From assembly GCA_035443825.1 (NCBI GenBank), contig DAOMNN010000137.1, positions 1-5,440 on the forward strand: DNA of 5,440 nucleotides, in the 5' to 3' direction. The DNA comes from DAOMNN01 sp035443825. GTDB taxonomy: Bacteria; Pseudomonadota; Gammaproteobacteria; Burkholderiales; Rhodocyclaceae. The notes under the pieces are model-generated. The model saw only the letters and a list, made by a program, of their open reading frames with translations. It did not search any database and had not been told where the DNA came from. Within the stretch, counting starts at the first letter, position 1. Every line of letters begins with the position of its first letter. A program made the translations under genes and the position numbers. Below, in pieces: positions 5,150-5,440 of this stretch.

Positions 5150-5440
5150 GGCTGTGTCAAAACCTCTGGTAAAATATGCCGTACGCGTTGATTGGGCGGA
5201 GGGCAGCCGTGAAGCGTTTTGTTGAGGGCGAGGAGCGAAGCCAAGGCACGCTGCTTCCGGAGCATCTCGATGATTACGTCGCGCAGGACAATCCGGTCCG
5301 GGTCGTTGACGCCTTCGTCGAGCATCTCGATCTGCGCAAACTGGGTTTCGAGCGCGTCGACCGCAGCTTCAATGGACGCCCGGCCTACCCAGGGCTCCCG
5401 CAGCTACGCGTTCATCATCAATCGTCGTCGTCATCCTCAT
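5150..5440 (+). mobile_element. IS1182-family insertion sequence, left end, incomplete
   Basis: GGCTGTGTCAAAACC at 5150-5164 is a plausible left inverted repeat 45 bp upstream of the transposase start. The right end lies outside the window or is missing, so neither the repeat match nor a target duplication can be checked. The element sits directly behind the third attC and points in the same direction as the cassettes. Confidence 0.6.
5209..5440 (+). CDS. IS1182-type transposase, N-terminal part, probably broken
   Basis: The start is GTG at 5209 with GGAGG (5198-5202) six bases upstream. The first 59 residues read as the N-terminus of DDE transposases of the IS1182 group: MKRFVEGEERSQ, LLPEHLDDYV, DNPVRVVDAFV, LDLRKLGFE and GRPAY. 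GRPAY is normally followed by a HP-x-x-LLK helix. Here the frame instead reads PGLPQLR and then a Ser run from a TCG/TCA repeat (5420-5440). The match therefore seems to stop near 5388, which points to truncation, a rearranged junction or a frame error. The catalytic DDE residues lie further downstream in the family and are absent here. Confidence 0.75.
   Translation, partial: MKRFVEGEERSQGTLLPEHLDDYVAQDNPVRVVDAFVEHLDLRKLGFERVDRSFNGRPAYPGLPQLRVHHQSSSSSS

Noticed and set aside
4921..5325. Minus-strand open frame of 134 codons
   Set aside because: It is antisense to the cassette 3 gene, the attC site and the transposase start, which all have stronger support.

Overview
The window looks like accessory DNA of a high-GC proteobacterium, probably beta or gamma. 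The recombinase genes at the left are GC-rich. The cassette genes in the right half have visibly lower GC and different codon use. No ribosomal or housekeeping gene is present to fix the taxon, so the host call is an inference.

Layout. (1) 1-1491: the 3' part of a tyrosine recombinase gene overlaps a complete second tyrosine recombinase gene. Both are in tandem, like the last two genes of a recombinase-in-trio (RIT, Tn554-like) element. Just after the second stop lie three copies of GATTATGTnGA, one forward and two inverted, which probably mark the element's right end. (2) 1588-2900: one minus-strand orphan gene (2232-1795) and a long stretch without a convincing gene. That stretch carries two perfect tandem copies of a 103-bp unit (2515-2720). 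(3) 2891-5104: a compact integron cassette array of three gene cassettes in one orientation. It is preceded by an attI-like palindrome (2891-2909). The cassettes are separated by attC sites at 3461-3547, 4118-4204 and 5052-5110. No integron integrase gene is visible. (4) 5150-5440: the left end and 5' part of an IS1182-type insertion sequence, placed 40 bp after the last attC. Its reading frame stops resembling the family near 5388.

The cassette calls rest on architecture. Each attC has R''-L''-L'-R' boxes, with one unpaired base in L''. In each cassette the R'' box is complementary to that same cassette's own first bases, as expected if each was once a circle closed at its attC. Stop codons lie inside or next to R''.

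Cassettes 1 and 2 encode two different small membrane-anchored proteins that each end in a four-cysteine, probably zinc-binding, domain. Cassette 2 also has a long coiled coil between membrane and metal domain. Cassette 3 encodes a 279-residue soluble protein that I tentatively place with the predicted pPIWI-associating nuclease family. A phage-defence or signalling role for the cassettes is plausible from context only and is not shown by the sequence.
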